A DNA stretch of 64,000 bases from Panagrolaimus kolymaensis (GCA_028622995.1 JAJQJQ010000024.1:1550001-1614000); one strand, 5' to 3'; numbered from the stretch's first letter, positions 26,616 through 41,999 are shown. The notes: generated by a model not told the origin, from the sequence alone. A program made the numbers and translations.

Positions 26616-28321
26616 TTTATTCCTAAAAAAAAGACAGGCATTCAAAAAAAGTATGTTTATTTTTTTTATAAAAATTTTTTTCCTTGGATTTCTTAGAAAA
26701 TCATGAAAATAATAACTTCTTAAAGTTATGGCATTTTCTTTTTAAATTTGATCTTTTTTTATTCAAAAAAACTTTTTTCCATTTTTAGTGCAACGAATGG
26801 ACCAGAAATTATCGAACATCCTCAATTGGCCACCACTGTCATTCAAAACTCAAATGTTATTGATACACAATATAAATCCCGTCTTGATGTTGAGAAGATT
26901 GATCCAAATTGGAATTTAGCTGAAATTAATATAAAATATCCTGAAAGCGCTATAATGTTTAATGCTAAGACGATTTCAATTATCGAACCAGGTAGTTCTA
27001 TCGCTGAAATCGAAGATGGAAAGTACGTTTTTTTTACTTTTGTTCTACAATGACATTAATCTTATAGGGAAATTACAAAATTAGTCTTCGTCTCCAAAAT
27101 AGGACATGGTGGTTCTTGTATTCTTTGGCTTGTTGCTGACTTAAAAGAACAAATTTTCAAGGCTTTTAAAGTATTTAAAAGGGATCGTGATATGGATGAT
27201 ATTGAAAACCTGGTGAGAATTTTCTTTACATAATTATCCAACTTTAATTTCTCTATTTTTAGTTGTATCGTCAATTTAAACAACTTAAAAATCATCAACA
27301 TATCCTGCATTTTTATGAATATTTACATCTTGAAAAAGAAGTTAATTTTTCTGTTTATGAGCTTTTGGGAAAGGATCTTCATATTTTGGTAAAAGAAGCT
27401 CGTCAAAATGGTGGACTCCAAATAAATGTAATAAAGAAACTCGCAAAACATATTCTCTTGGCTTTACAAACTCTTCATGATGAATGCAAAATCGATGGAA
27501 AATGTATGCTTCATGCTGATATCAAACCAAAGAATATTGCAACTTGTATTTCACAAAAGCATTTATACGATCAACTTAAAAATATTGCTGAAGATAATTC
27601 TGATTTAACACCATTTCGTATGACATGTCGAAAAGAAAGACCTCTTGAAAAAGACGAAGAAAAAAGAAAAGCTTTGAAAGAAGCTTACAATTCTTTGGCA
27701 AATTTGAAAAGTGAACAACATGTTCCTCTCATGTTTAAATTGATTGATCTTGGAAATGTTATGGTAAATTTTGTTTAAATATTAATCATGCTCAGTTATA
27801 TTTTACTTTTTTAGAAAGAAGGAAAACATCACTATATTGGAACTCCTGGCTATCGTCCACCTGAGCATTTTTTTGGAGCAAAATTGAATTACGCATTTGA
27901 TATTTGGTCACTTGGTGTTACTGTAAGTTTTTAGAATCTTCTCCGGAATTATTACATTCATAATTTGTTTTAGTTACTAGAAGCATTTACTGATAAAAGC
28001 TTGATCCACCATGGAGTGAGTGAAATTGATCAACTTGTTAGGCTCTTTGATGGACTTCCTCGACACCCATATTTGAAAGAAAACAACAATGATAATGATG
28101 CAATGAAGAAGTTAATAAATGAAAAAACCGAGGAAGTTTCAGCTCCAATAAAAGAAAAGATGGAACGTGCATTTAAAAAGAAATTGAGATCTCATCAAAT
28201 GTCAGAAGATGATAGAGAAGAATTTGTCGAATTCATTTCCAATATGCTTCATCTTGATCCATCTTTCCGTTTACCTGCTAAAGAATTACTTCAACACATT
28301 TGGCTGAAGAACATTGAATAA
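26616..28321 (+). CDS. CMGC-like Ser/Thr protein kinase, 3' part (catalytic domain)
   Basis: Exons 26616-26650 (rest of the split exon), 26789-27022, 27068-27212, 27263-27763, 27815-27922 and 27974-28321. Joined to the 5' part without the transposon they give 574 codons in one frame. The kinase domain has a glycine-rich loop 'KIGHGGSCI', the ATP-binding lysine in 'IFKAFKVF', the catalytic loop 'HADIKPKN' (HAD instead of HRD), 'LIDLGN' instead of DFG, 'GTPGYRPPEH' (PPE instead of APE), and 'AFDIWSLGV'. A charged insert of about 60 residues lies between the catalytic loop and DLG. 'HADIKP' and the helix pattern resemble PRP4/DYRK kinases; the DLGN and the insert recall SRPKs. I place it in the CMGC group without naming a family. 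Confidence 0.75.
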
Positions 28322-28368
28322 TTGTAATTTTGTATTTGTTTATTTATTTTGAATATGTAATAAAGTTT

Positions 28369-28374
28369 TGAAAT
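28369..28374 (+). terminator. Poly(A) signal of the kinase gene
   Basis: AATAAA 48 bp after the stop codon at 28321, followed by T/A-rich sequence. Confidence 0.55.
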
Positions 28375-28555
28375 CGATAAAATTATTGTATTTTGTTTTT
28401 CTTTTACACATTTAACTTGTTTGTGAAAATGTTCTAAAGCATGAATCGAGATTTGCCTTGAAAGAATCATGGACGCAGCTTCATTTCTTAGATGAAGATG
28501 CTCCTCAAAAAAGTGAGAAAATGTAAGGGTTTAATAACCAAATAATACCACGAAA

Positions 28556-28790
28556 ACACAAACTAGAAAGCTTGATTCCATTACAAGCAGAAGTATGATC
28601 AGTGATTTTAAAGCATAATTCATTGAAGAAAATGAAAAACACAAACAGTAAATACTGTTCAAAACACAGACTTTGCAGTGACGCAACTTCCTCATAAAAT
28701 GTTCCAAAAATTACAGAAACCCAATGGTGAAAAACACTAACAGTGGCTTCAAACGATTTAACCCTTTACAATGATAAGCTTCTAAACAAA
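28556..28790 (+). pseudogene. Decayed copy of the 3' end of the NMDA receptor gene
   Basis: The segment matches the last exons and 3' flank of the receptor gene (about 11845-12120). 'SITSRSMISDFKA' corresponds to 'SITSKSTLNDFKA'. The 31 bases at 28696-28726 are identical to 12026-12056, which encode the receptor's C-terminus, and similarity continues into the 3' flank ('TTTAACCCTTTAC'). Stops and indels break the frame, and there is no rest of a receptor gene here. Weak similarity may reach back to about 28440. The fragment flanks the kinase gene on the side opposite to the parent. Confidence 0.75.
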
Positions 28791-28874
28791 CAACAAAAAA
28801 AGGCATATAAACATTTATTCATACATAAAAAAAAAGAAAAAGCAAATACAATAATGAATGTGACAAAAAAAATC

Positions 28875-30847
28875 CTATTTTTTATTATCAGTTAAAGATA
28901 TATGTGAATGAAGATTGAGAATCATAAGAGATTGGTACGAATTCAAGGTTGATATAACAGCAAATTGAACTTCGACGTTATTTCTGCAAGACGAAATCAT
29001 TTGAACGATATTCGGATAAAGCTCGATGAGATGATCATAAATTGAGCCATTTATTGGTTTTGATGATTGTCCATTAATTCGTTCAATAAGAGATGAAACA
29101 GCTTGTAAAACATAGATTACTTGTTGAATTCGATGCGGCGACAGTTGAATGAAACTTTGTCCATCACGAGCATAAGAATTGATAACCTAAACAACAACAG
29201 ATTCAAAAGGTTTTAAAGCATAAAAGAAAATTACTTGTTTGCAATGAAGAAGTAAAGCTGAGATTGAATGAACTTGAAGTGAATGTTCATGAAGCATCTT
29301 CTTTCCATCTTTGCCGCTTGTATCAGCCTTGTTAGAAGATTGTGGACGAATTTGGATTTTTGATAAGGAAAGTAAAGCCCCAAAGCTATCTTTACATAAA
29401 TCAGTTCGTTGCTTACACAAGTCTAAAAACAAGAAGATGAGAAAGAAGTAAAAAAGAGGAAGAAAAAGCAAACCAAATGTATCAACAGAATCAATGATGA
29501 ATGCTTTTTTGAGAACATCAAGAACACGTTGCATAAAATCCCATGGAAGAATGGAAGCAAATGGTAAAATTTCTTTTTGAATAAGCAAAATGAGTTTACA
29601 ATCCATGAACTCAAGGCTTCTTCGTTCTTGAGTATTGAGTTTCTTCCCATTTCGTGTTTGAGAGAAGATAAATTTGTCGATGACGTTGATGAATGAAAGC
29701 CAAATGGATTTGAAATTATCAGGATGTTGGCGAGCTACTGGAAGTCCAACATAACACAATGACATAAAAGCAGAGATAACATTGACCAAGTTTGAAGTTG
29801 TAGCACGTTGATATCGTAAGACAAGAGGATCAGAAAGCCCCTAAAACTAAGTTTGTATGAAATAGGAAACTAAAAAATGAAAAACTTACATGAATTATTG
29901 TAATCAAAACTCTGTTATTAGCATTTTCTTTGATTGTTGCAAGTTGAGAATAAAATTCAATAACGAACTTGAGGCAAAGATCAGCAAAATGAATGAGTGG
30001 ACTTGAATCAGGTTTAGTGAAAAGTCGAATCCTTTCAACCAATGAAGAGAGAATCTAAAAACGAATCAGATAAAGGATGCAAAACAATGGGAAAAAACTC
30101 ACATCCGAAAGCATAACATGCCATGAAGAAAGTAACAAATCATCTGAATGAGAAATGATGATTTGAAAGAGAGTTTCACATGCATTTTTTCTAACATCAT
30201 ATCGGGCATCAACAGACAGGTTAGCTAGAGATCCCAAAAGTAAAATCCATATTTGTTGAATATTTGGTTCACCATGATGCTTGAGTCGAACACGAATTTG
30301 ATCAGAAATATTCCATAAAAGATTGATGGCTGAGAACGAAGTATTCAATGACTTTGATTGCTTTCCAAATGCTTGCACTGCTGGTAAAAGAAGCTTCAAT
30401 GATTTGATTGGAACATTGTTCAAGAAGCGTTTGCAAATTTGATTGAGTGCAGAATACGAAGTTTCAATGGATCGATCAGAGCTTCTAAAAATTAATAGTG
30501 AAAGTTAATGAAATGCATCAAACGCAAATACAAGCAACAACTACAAAAAAAAAGCTTTAAAAACCATTAACATACCTTTCATCTTGAGCAACTTTCAAAA
30601 TAATTCCAATAGTACTTTCCCATATATCATCATTAAATTTATCACTTCCAAGAGTTTTAGTAACCCATTCAAGTTGTCGATTTTGTTCATCATTGAATTT
30701 TGAGGATGTTGAATTGATGATTGATTTTTTCTAAAAACAAAATTTTTGAAGAATGAATCTTTCAAAAAACGACAAAGTTTTATGAAACAAACAAACCTTT
30801 TCTTTCTTTACAGGAGTGGCTTTAGTTTGAATAATATTTGTTGACAT
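28875..30847 (-). CDS. mon2: MON2-like protein, C-terminal region only (539 aa)
   Basis: Seven exons (30847-30797, 30730-30576, 30484-30103, 30054-29890, 29840-29474, 29422-29235, 29186-28875) encode 539 aa. After about 30 Lys/Ser-rich residues the protein is all-helical and HEAT-like. Segments such as 'ILLLGSLANLSVDARYDVRKNACETLFQI' (quoted for position, about residue 130-160) resemble the C-terminal part of MON2, a large Arf-GEF-related scaffold of the late Golgi that works with DOPEY and phospholipid flippases. MON2 proteins are about 1700 aa, so the N-terminal DCB/HUS-type regions are missing, and no room for them exists upstream before the KLC gene. It may be a truncated paralogue, a split gene or a divergent relative. 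Splice phases and frame are intact. Confidence 0.6.
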
Positions 30848-31099
30848 TGTTGTTTGTTGTTTGAAGCAAAACAAAGGTTTGGAATAAACTTTTCCTGAAA
30901 AAGCAAAAATGGAAGGAAAACAGTAAGCTTTTATTTATTCTTCGATATGAAAATATTTTAATTTTTCAAAAAGCAAGGAAAAAAATGCAAGTTTTTATCA
31001 TTGATATTTGGAAACCTGTATCTTCTAAATTTTGTTTATTTTGTCAAACTATTAATGATTACAATAATAACTTTTTTTTAAAAATAAATATCAAGAAAT

Positions 31100-31610
31100 A
31101 AGCTTTATGCAATTTCCTTTAGATTCTTTAATTGATGAAGATGGTTATTATTTTGTTAAAGCATCGGGGAAAATTTTATATTGCAACATTATGCTGAAGA
31201 TAAACCATTCGCTTCTTATCAAAAGTTTATGAGACATATGAATGGCATTGGATTTTTTTCATAATTGATGATTCTCATTCACTGAGCCCATTTTTTTCTG
31301 GTTTGCACATCACTTGGATTTTCATGAAAACCAATCAAAACATTTAAATCTTGCTAAACGAATTTTAAAAATGTTTTATTATCTAAATTTTTCAACGTAG
31401 TTTTCATGATTTTTTAATCTTTTTTTCACCAAAACAAATTACATTAAAAAACTTCATTGGAAGCAGCTCCTAAAGTTCATGAAGTAATTATTTCTATCCA
31501 AAATGAAAACAATCCCCATATTTTCAACTTTAAAAAAGGATATTATAATAAGCATTTACGAGGATGGTTGTATGTCAGCTTTTTTGAATAAGTTTGTTTC
31601 TTTTTTTCTG
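31100..31610 (+). pseudogene. Unidentified coding remnant
   Basis: Plus-strand stretches look coding but shift frame and hit stops: 'DSLIDEDGYYFVKASGKI', then in another frame 'AEDKPFASYQKFMRHMNG', then 'HENQSKHLNLAKRILKMF', then 'NPHIFNFKKGYYNKHLRGW'. They read like pieces of one protein damaged by small indels. I do not recognise the family. The surrounding spacer (30848-32298) shows nothing else. Confidence 0.3.
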
Positions 31611-32298
31611 CATATTTATGCTTTGTGTGTAGTAGGTTAATACTTTTATTTTTATAAAAATGCAAAAAATAATAATTTAGGAAAAGCAAAATAGCAAAAA
31701 ATAGATAAAAGCGAATTAATTATGCACTTTAATAAAACATTGCAAGTAAAAAATGATTTTTTTTGATTTGATTTTGTTGAAATGGAAGCATCAGCGTTTT
31801 CATCTTTTGGAGGACGATGATTCCTAAAAAAATATTTTGGATTAAATAATTTTCCTAATAACCAAATTTTTCTCTAACGCCACTGAAAGTTTTAAAACTG
31901 CCACATTTTTATGAAAAAAAAGTTTTCATCGATCAAAAAAAAAACACATGAATATGTCATTCAGGAAGCTGAAGTTGTCAAGTAATCAAAGCTGTTGTTT
32001 ACAAAAGATTAAAAATTTGGTATTTATTTTTCTCGTTCGTCACTGTTAAATCCTTTTTTACAAACTTTTTTTCTTGACTAAAAATTTTTTTAAGAAATAA
32101 ACATTCCCAAAATAAAAATATAGCAAATAAATAAATAATAAGCATTTTCGTTAAAGCAACAAAAAAATTTACAAAAGAAAGAAAAAAAATGTGGGGAAAA
32201 TGTATCAAAGAAAAGGGTAAGAAGGGAAAGTAAAAAATATAATATTTCGTGATTGATTATGTAAAGTTTCATAGATTTCGAATAATATAATAATGCGT

Positions 32299-35028
<2,730 letters not shown>

Positions 35029-38000
35029 CTTCCCAAATTCTTCGATTTTTCTTCTAAAACTCAGACATAAAGGTTTGTTTATAAATTGAAAAGAATATAT
35101 AAAAAGCAAAAATTTAGCGAGTTTGTTTAAAAGGTAATGGACAGACAACATAAAAAAGATATCCGAGGAAGAAGCAAGGAATGAATTGGATATATCCATC
35201 CTTTAAACTTGGTCACATTAAAACAGTTTCAAAAACATTTAAATCCAAAATTTCCTCCACCTCCACTTGTCCAGCCAAAAACTGTCACCGGAGCAACATG
35301 AGGAAAACCAGAAAAAAGTAAGGTTATTTTCATTTTCAGATTGCGCGAAAAAATAAAAATAAAGTTTAATCTTGTTTTGATTATTAAAACTAAATGAAAC
35401 TAGAAAAAAGTCATTCAAAGAGTTGGGAATTATTAGGAAAATATCCACATTATTTAAAATTTAAGAAAAATCGAATAAAAACAAGGATGTCAAAAAAAGG
35501 GAATGAATGTGTCATCAACGTTGAAAAAAAAAATGAAGCACAAAAAGAAGAAAGTCGTCGGTTGGTAGTAATGGTGATGGTGGTTGGTTGGTGTACATCC
35601 AAAAGAGAGAAAAAGGAGAATCGACAAAGGAAAGAAGAAAAAAATTGCGTTTGTATACGCAGCTTTTTTATGAATGCAGCAGCAACAACAACAATGTTTG
35701 TCCTGAATGCTCAAGTAAAAGTCTTTGTAAAAAAAAGATAGAGAAAAATAAAAGGCAGAGAGAAAATAGAGAGAAACATGAAAATGAAAAAAGGAAAATA
35801 TATTTTTGCGCAACAGAAAGAAAATAGTAAAAGTATTGCGGAAAAAAAGGTGGTTGGCTGTAAAAATGAGTGAGGGATTTTTACATGATGACTAAAAATG
35901 GTTTGCGCTCGTAGCAGAAAATTATATTTAGATTTTTTGTGACGAAACGTTTTATAAAAAATGGAGCAGTTTTCAAAAGCTTTAGCCGAAATTTTATGCT
36001 TTCTATTTTGTTAGTTTATTTTTAGAATAACCCTTTTGTAAAAATGCTATCAATTCTAAGCAACCTTTTTTTAGCGCAGAAAATGACCAACGCAGACCGA
36101 TAACAGAAAATTAACAAACACCTTTTTTCATGAGTCGTGTGTCATCTAAATAATACCCGCGGAAACAAAAACTAAAAAATTGAAGTCGATGACTATTCGT
36201 GGCAACATAAAAGTAAAAAATCGAAGAAAGTATTTCGAAATAGACAAAGCTTTTTATATTTTTTATTTACTACGCTTCGAAAGCAAAAAATTTAGTCCAT
36301 CGAATTTCAATAAACGGGTACACAAAGAACGAAGAAGAAAAAATGAACTCACAATCTGTAAGCATTATACACACTCATGATGAATGTAAATGATATTGTT
36401 GTTGGTTAATTACATATGAATAATCTAAAAGTATGATTCAATTTAATAACACTCCTTTAAATTAAAAAAATTTGTGATTCCGAAAAATAAAATGAATAAT
36501 AAAAATAAGCTCGGCGCGATAAAAATTCATTATTAAATAAACGTTTACTTTTTTATAAATTGAGTTCTTTTTGGGTTCAAAGATTTACAGAAAATTAAGA
36601 AGAAGATAAAAGCCATAAAAATGGCATAATTGTAAAAATAGAAAAACGAAGAAAAAAGAAAACAAAGGTAAAGGAATTGATGTATGGTCGGTCTAAGCAA
36701 ATCTTAAAGTTCTAATTTACTCAACATAGTTAAAAACGGCTATAAAAGGATTGTATTTTATCAAACACAAAAAAAAAACATTTAGGCAAAGAGAGTTAGT
36801 AATCCATTAGCAAAAATGAGTTATTATTTACGAAAAATTATGGTTACTGTAAGCAAACGAAGAAAGCCTCAATGCTTGGGGAAGCGATGTTCAAAAAAAT
36901 TATCACAAAAATATCACGAACAAAGAAAAAGCTTCGGAATGTAAAGATAATCCAAATGGTTAATAGCAAGGCTGTCTTTTCGCTTGATTTTCAAGAAATA
37001 TAACTAAAAAAAGAAAATATTATTCATATTTTTTCTTCTTCCGTTTAACAATATTCTTTTTTTGCCGCCTACAACAAGCAATTCCTTCAAAGCTCGAATA
37101 GCAGCAGCAACATTTCCTCCACCATCATCATCATCATCCTCTCACTCAGTCGCTAAAAATGCAAGAAGTTGTAGTTAGTCATAATTTTTTTCCAGAACTT
37201 TTTTTTTAATCTTTTTTTTTACCAAAAACACTGACAACAAAAAGAAGGAAAGAAAAAAGCAGCCAATTTGGAGATAGATAGATTCTTCTCCTCATGTTCA
37301 AAAAACTCCCATGAGCCTATTTTTTTATTTTAGTTTTTCTCGCTTTTTTGGTTATGTTTTTCTCTCTCTGCGAATTTTTTTTTGATTATATTATCTTTTT
37401 TTGGACATTGAAGTAATAATAATAATCCATAAAAAAAAACTATTATTTTTTTATCGAATAAAAGTTTATCATAAATTAAACTATAAAAAAATTATGGTCA
37501 AAATTCAAACGTAGGTTCTTGTTCCAACTTTAGTTGTTAGTTACTCGGCGGATGGAAATAAAATTCGATAAAAAGAAAAACAAAAGCAGCTAAAAGCAAA
37601 AGCTATCGTCGATTACTAACTTTGCTGAACTAAAAAATTATTTCTTGCAATTTGATACCTTTCCTTTTTCTTTTGCTCTCACTTATTTTTATTTTCTTAT
37701 AGACGACTGACTTAAAAACATATGATTGAAGGAGAAAGAGAAAGGAAGGAGGAAAAGAAACGTTTGCAGATTTTTTAAAGACAATTGATTTTATTTTGAG
37801 TTGAAAGAAGAAAAAAAAGTCTTTAAAAAATTTTAATAAAAAAAAAGAAGGTTTATTTGGTTACTGTATGAGAAAATTTGGATAAATACCATAAATTTAT
37901 TATCATAGATCAGACGACGAATGGGTAAAAGTGGGAGTAAATAAAGTCTTTATGTTCAAAAATTTTTTATTCCTGTAGATCAAAAAATTACTGCAGAAAC

Positions 38001-38030
38001 AAAAACACAAAAATAATTAAAAGCAGGATA

Positions 38031-38295
38031 CACAGCGCAATAATGGCGGAGTAGAGGTGGACGCAAAAAGTTAACCACCATGATTTTCTTGTCTTGTTGA
38101 TGAAATTGAAATCTGCCTGTACGAATATGTAGCTAATGACCTAACTTAAAGAAAGCTTGGAACAGATTTTTTTTAAACCCATTCCATAATTTTTAATTAG
38201 GCGTTAACTATAAAAAATCTTTAAAAAAAATCAAAAATTGCACGCTGCGTTTGGCCATTTCTACTCCGCCTTTGACTGATTTTTAAAGCGCTGTG
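38031..38295. mobile_element. MITE-like non-autonomous element with imperfect inverted ends
   Basis: The ends are CACAGCGC (38031-38038) and GCGCTGTG (38288-38295). A second inverted block, GGCGGAGTAGA near 38045 and TCTACTCCGCC near 38262, lies just inside, followed by loosely matching ATGG/ACGCA sequence. GATA flanks both ends (38027-38030 and 38296-38299) and may be a 4-bp target duplication. No coding capacity. The superfamily is not determined. Confidence 0.5.
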
Positions 38296-38637
38296 GATAG
38301 CGGATTTTATCTTTTACTCAACTATTTTTTTAATCAAACCTTAGAAATTGATTTTGTCATATTTTTAAGTTAGAAATAAAGCAACCGATTTTGTCCCTCC
38401 ACCAAAATATTAAGTTTAATTAAAAATTAGTATATTTTATAACTTTGAATAACGCGGGAAACCCTTTCCGGAGATCACATATTTTTATAACTGATAAAAT
38501 TAAAAATCTTAAAATTACGTTAATGAGTGAGCTAAAAAAGAAACAAAAAAGGACTAAATGTTTTCTTGTTTTAAATTAATAAAGCGACAATCATGAGTAC
38601 GTGATATTGCTAGGGTAAAGCAAACCAAAACAACTAC

Positions 38638-38664
38638 AAAAATAAAAATAAAAATAAAAATAAA
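38638..38664. repeat. AAAATA microsatellite
   Basis: About four and a half copies of a six-base AAAATA unit in a row. Confidence 0.6.
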
Positions 38665-39625
38665 ACTTTTTTACATTGACATTTTTGGAACGTCATCTTC
38701 TTCTTCCTCCACCGCAAAATTTTCATACTCGATGGCATGAGTAAAAGAAAAGAAGCTTATTCTCCTCCTTTTTTAGTTTCATGCTTTTAAAAAAAGATGT
38801 TCCAGAAAAAGAAAAGAAACAACCGAAGCAGCAGAAACATACAAAAAAAAAGCAAAGCAAAAAGAAGCGGCTGCAGCAGCAAGCATGAGAATGGATTTTA
38901 ATTGAATGAAACTTCATGCCCTCACTCGCTTGCTTTCCATTGGCGTGCATCTTCTTCTTTCTATTCCTTTTCCTCATCCATCCATTCTTTGAGACGACGA
39001 CTTCCAAAAAAATATGAAGAAAAAAAGACATAAGCTTGCATCTTCTTTTTTTTGGTGTGGTATAAAAAATTGCGCAAAAGTATTATAAATATGGGACACG
39101 AAGATGAAATCGAGGCCAACCACCACCAACAACTGCTTAAAAAGAAAAGAAAAATAAGAAATTTTTTTATTTTGAATAAATGACAACCAGCTGGAACAGC
39201 AGCAGCAACATCATCGATACTATGCGATGGCGGCAGCGGACATCTTTTTTATTTCTTCATCTGACTACTGGCAGCAGCAAAGAATGAGAAAAGAAGAAAA
39301 GCTATAAATTGCAATAAAGATTGACATCCTCCTTTTTAACGACCAAATTATTTGAAGCAGATACATATTTCTTTGCAATGTCACTTGGTAAAAAAATGCT
39401 TCCGAAGCTGAAAGATTTTCCCATTCAAAACAAACAACAATAATTTATGAATGATTTCCTTTATTTCAATGTTTAAAAATTGCTAACAAATTTAAGAAGA
39501 AGAAAATTGGCTAACAATAACAAAAAACTTAGGTAATTAACAAAACAAAAAAAAGTGAATGAAACATTAAAGTCAAAGCAAGAAAACAAACGAAGACAAC
39601 AAACAAACAAAAGAAGAAAATCTCA

Positions 39626-41999
39626 TTAAACATAAAACTTATTTACAAATGGTTTGTACGAAAATTCAGAATGATTATGGAAAAATTCAGGATCAATACA
39701 TTCATTGAAACCAAGGTAAGGATTTCGACCAGAAATAGTAAATTTGACTTCATTGTCTTGAGTATGAAGCTCAGGAATTGATTGAATAAAAGATACAAGC
39801 ATTGAAGGCATATACGGTAGAATTGGACCATTATCGATATCAATAATATATTCATGTGCTGTGGATCTTGCACGTTTAACAATCATGGATGAAAGCTAAA
39901 AACAATCTTTTGTTAGAATGAAAAGTGTAAAGCAAAAAAACATACATTCAAAGATTTCATAGCTCCATTCTCAAATATTTGTGATGCAATGATAGTTGGT
40001 GGAAGGCCAGCTTGAGAACCAGTTGTTGAACAAAAATCCTTTGAAACAAGAAGAAAATTACAAAATGATTGAATGCTTTTAGGTTCGGATATCACAGCAG
40101 TTGAACGGCTTGCATCATTTATTGAATTATCAAATGGAGCATTTGATGTATCATCAGGTGAATTATTTGTAAGAGCAGAATATACAGAAAAATCAGATAT
40201 TGTTGGACTAAAAATTAAGCTTCAATGTGATGAAAAAAGAAAGGCATAACTCACTGTCTACCAAAGCCTAAATTCGTTCGAGGTGAAATTCCTATCTCTT
40301 TGAGCCATGCATCATGATCCATTGCATCATCATTATCTCCAGGACTTTCAAGCAAATCATCACTTATTAGTGGCTTTTTAACAGGCGTTGGAATGTTCTT
40401 TTTGCCTAAAAAGAAAGAGAAATGTATGAAAAGATGACAATAAAAGTTTCAATCAAAAATGCTACAATAATCCATGCTTAATAACGTCTTCCATCAATGC
40501 ACTAATTACATAAACATACCATTCTTCGTTTCATCAATAGGTATGATATCCAAACCAGCCAAAGTATTATCATCGCATGGAAATGAGGTATTCTTGGACA
40601 ATCGTCGGTTATAATTTCGACCAGAAAGAGGAAGTTCAAATTTGATTCCTAAAAGTGTAAAATATTAGTCATCCAAAAGCTAAATAAACGCATTACCTTC
40701 ATCTCTTAAAATTTGTCGAAGACCCGATGTTGTTGGAGTAATGATAACTCGATGTTTTGGTTTACCATTTACAGCCCAAATCGTATCATTACATGTTGCA
40801 TCCAAATTGGTTTCATTGAGATTAGAATATTTTGTAAATAGGATAGTCGTATTATGAGCAAAAAGATAGAAAGAACGTCGATCGCTTAATCTCCAATCAT
40901 AATAAAGCTCTTCAAACGTTCGCTTCCTAAAACAAAGAGAAAAGTTATTTTAGCTTTTGAGTAGCATCACATGACAAAAATTCATACCATTTTTCACGAA
41001 GATTTTCAACATATTGTTTTCCCATTTGTTGTAAACTTGGTTTAGGTTTTTCTTGTAAAGATGATCGTCGTTGAGAATCAAGTCGTGGATACATGTTTAA
41101 ACCCATTTCAGTTAAATCAGGATATTGATAATAACAAGTACTAGCTCGCAAACGTGCCAATGGAGTCAAAAAATTCAAAGCACTCTAAAACATGCTTCAA
41201 TTTTATAAGAGAAAAGTCTTCAAAAATTCACACCTTATCATCAGCTTCCAAATCCATACCAAGAATAACACGTTTTCCAACCACAAGATCATCATTTTTG
41301 ATATATATTTGACTAGTTGATTTTGCTTTGGCTTCTTTCATCCATGGAAATGGTTTACAACTTGAAATTTTTATTTTAAATCCAGGTCGAAGATCCATTG
41401 GTATTTCAGTTAGTTCTTTTTTAGGAGCAGTAAAATCCAGAGTCTTCCTTGCTGAACATGAATTTGATGCATAAATTGATGTAAGAGATGAAAAATCAAT
41501 TGGACCCAAGTTCTGTAACATTGACATCATTATTAAAAGTTTGTGAATAGGTGGAAAACATACATTTAGATTAACCTTGGATGATGTTGGCGAATCACAT
41601 GGAAGAAATTTCTTTTCAGCACTTCGAAGAGTAAGTTTACGTGGAGATGGATTATCAAGTCGAGGCTTTTTACATGGTGTTAGTTTCTGAAAAAAGAAAG
41701 ATTTAATGTTGTAAGTAATAGTAATTGGATTGATTGAGCATGTATATATAAAGCAAAAGGTACACACCTTGAATGGATTAGCATACTTTCTTGGTGATGA
41801 TCGAACAGGACTTGGTGGAACATTTTTAACTGGAGATTTTTGACTTGCTGATTTTGCGATGGAACTAAAAAGAAGGAGATATAAGTTAGAAATAAACAAA
41901 ATCAAAAAAAGAAACATACCTTGACTTTCTTTTGAGCACAAATTTTTTTTGACTATCTGGATTTTTTCTTGCTGGTGAAGGATTTTTAGTTTGTACCAT
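39626..41999 (-). CDS. donson: DONSON-like replication protein (downstream neighbour of SON homologue)
   Basis: Ten exons (41999-41920, 41864-41768, 41686-41564, 41512-41234, 41184-40988, 40926-40697, 40648-40520, 40405-40255, 40207-39946, 39895-39626) give 605 aa. The N-terminal third is basic and Ser/Pro-rich ('KSPVKNVPPSPVRSSPRKY'), with many SP sites that cyclin-dependent kinases could use. The conserved part starts near 'DLRPGFKIKISSCKPFPW' and includes 'LREKWYEFLSC'-type sequence, 'FYLFAHNTTILFTKY', 'VIITPTTSGLRQILRDEGI' and the C-terminal block, which match DONSON/Humpty-dumpty proteins. DONSON helps deliver GINS to MCM during CMG helicase assembly and protects replication forks in the nucleus. 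Identification rests on the pattern of conserved blocks. Confidence 0.8.

Larger units (their letters stand above)
35029..39625. other. Long gene-free region upstream of the kinesin light chain gene
   Basis: About 4.6 kb of A/T-rich sequence without a convincing gene on either strand. It should contain the KLC promoter and the 3' flank of the DONSON gene. It holds a MITE-like element (38031-38295), an AAAATA tandem repeat (about 38638-38664), and scattered GCAGCA and CAT runs (about 37090-37140, 38865-38885, 39190-39275). Open frames here are purine- or pyrimidine-rich and look compositional. Confidence 0.5.

Noticed and set aside
35394..35827. Several 80-115 codon frames on both strands upstream of the KLC gene
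   Set aside because: Lys/Glu-rich or Phe-rich composition from purine or pyrimidine tracts, overlapping each other in several frames.
36180..36380. 66-codon plus-strand frame in the KLC upstream region
   Set aside because: No splice support, no domain and no neighbouring coding sequence.
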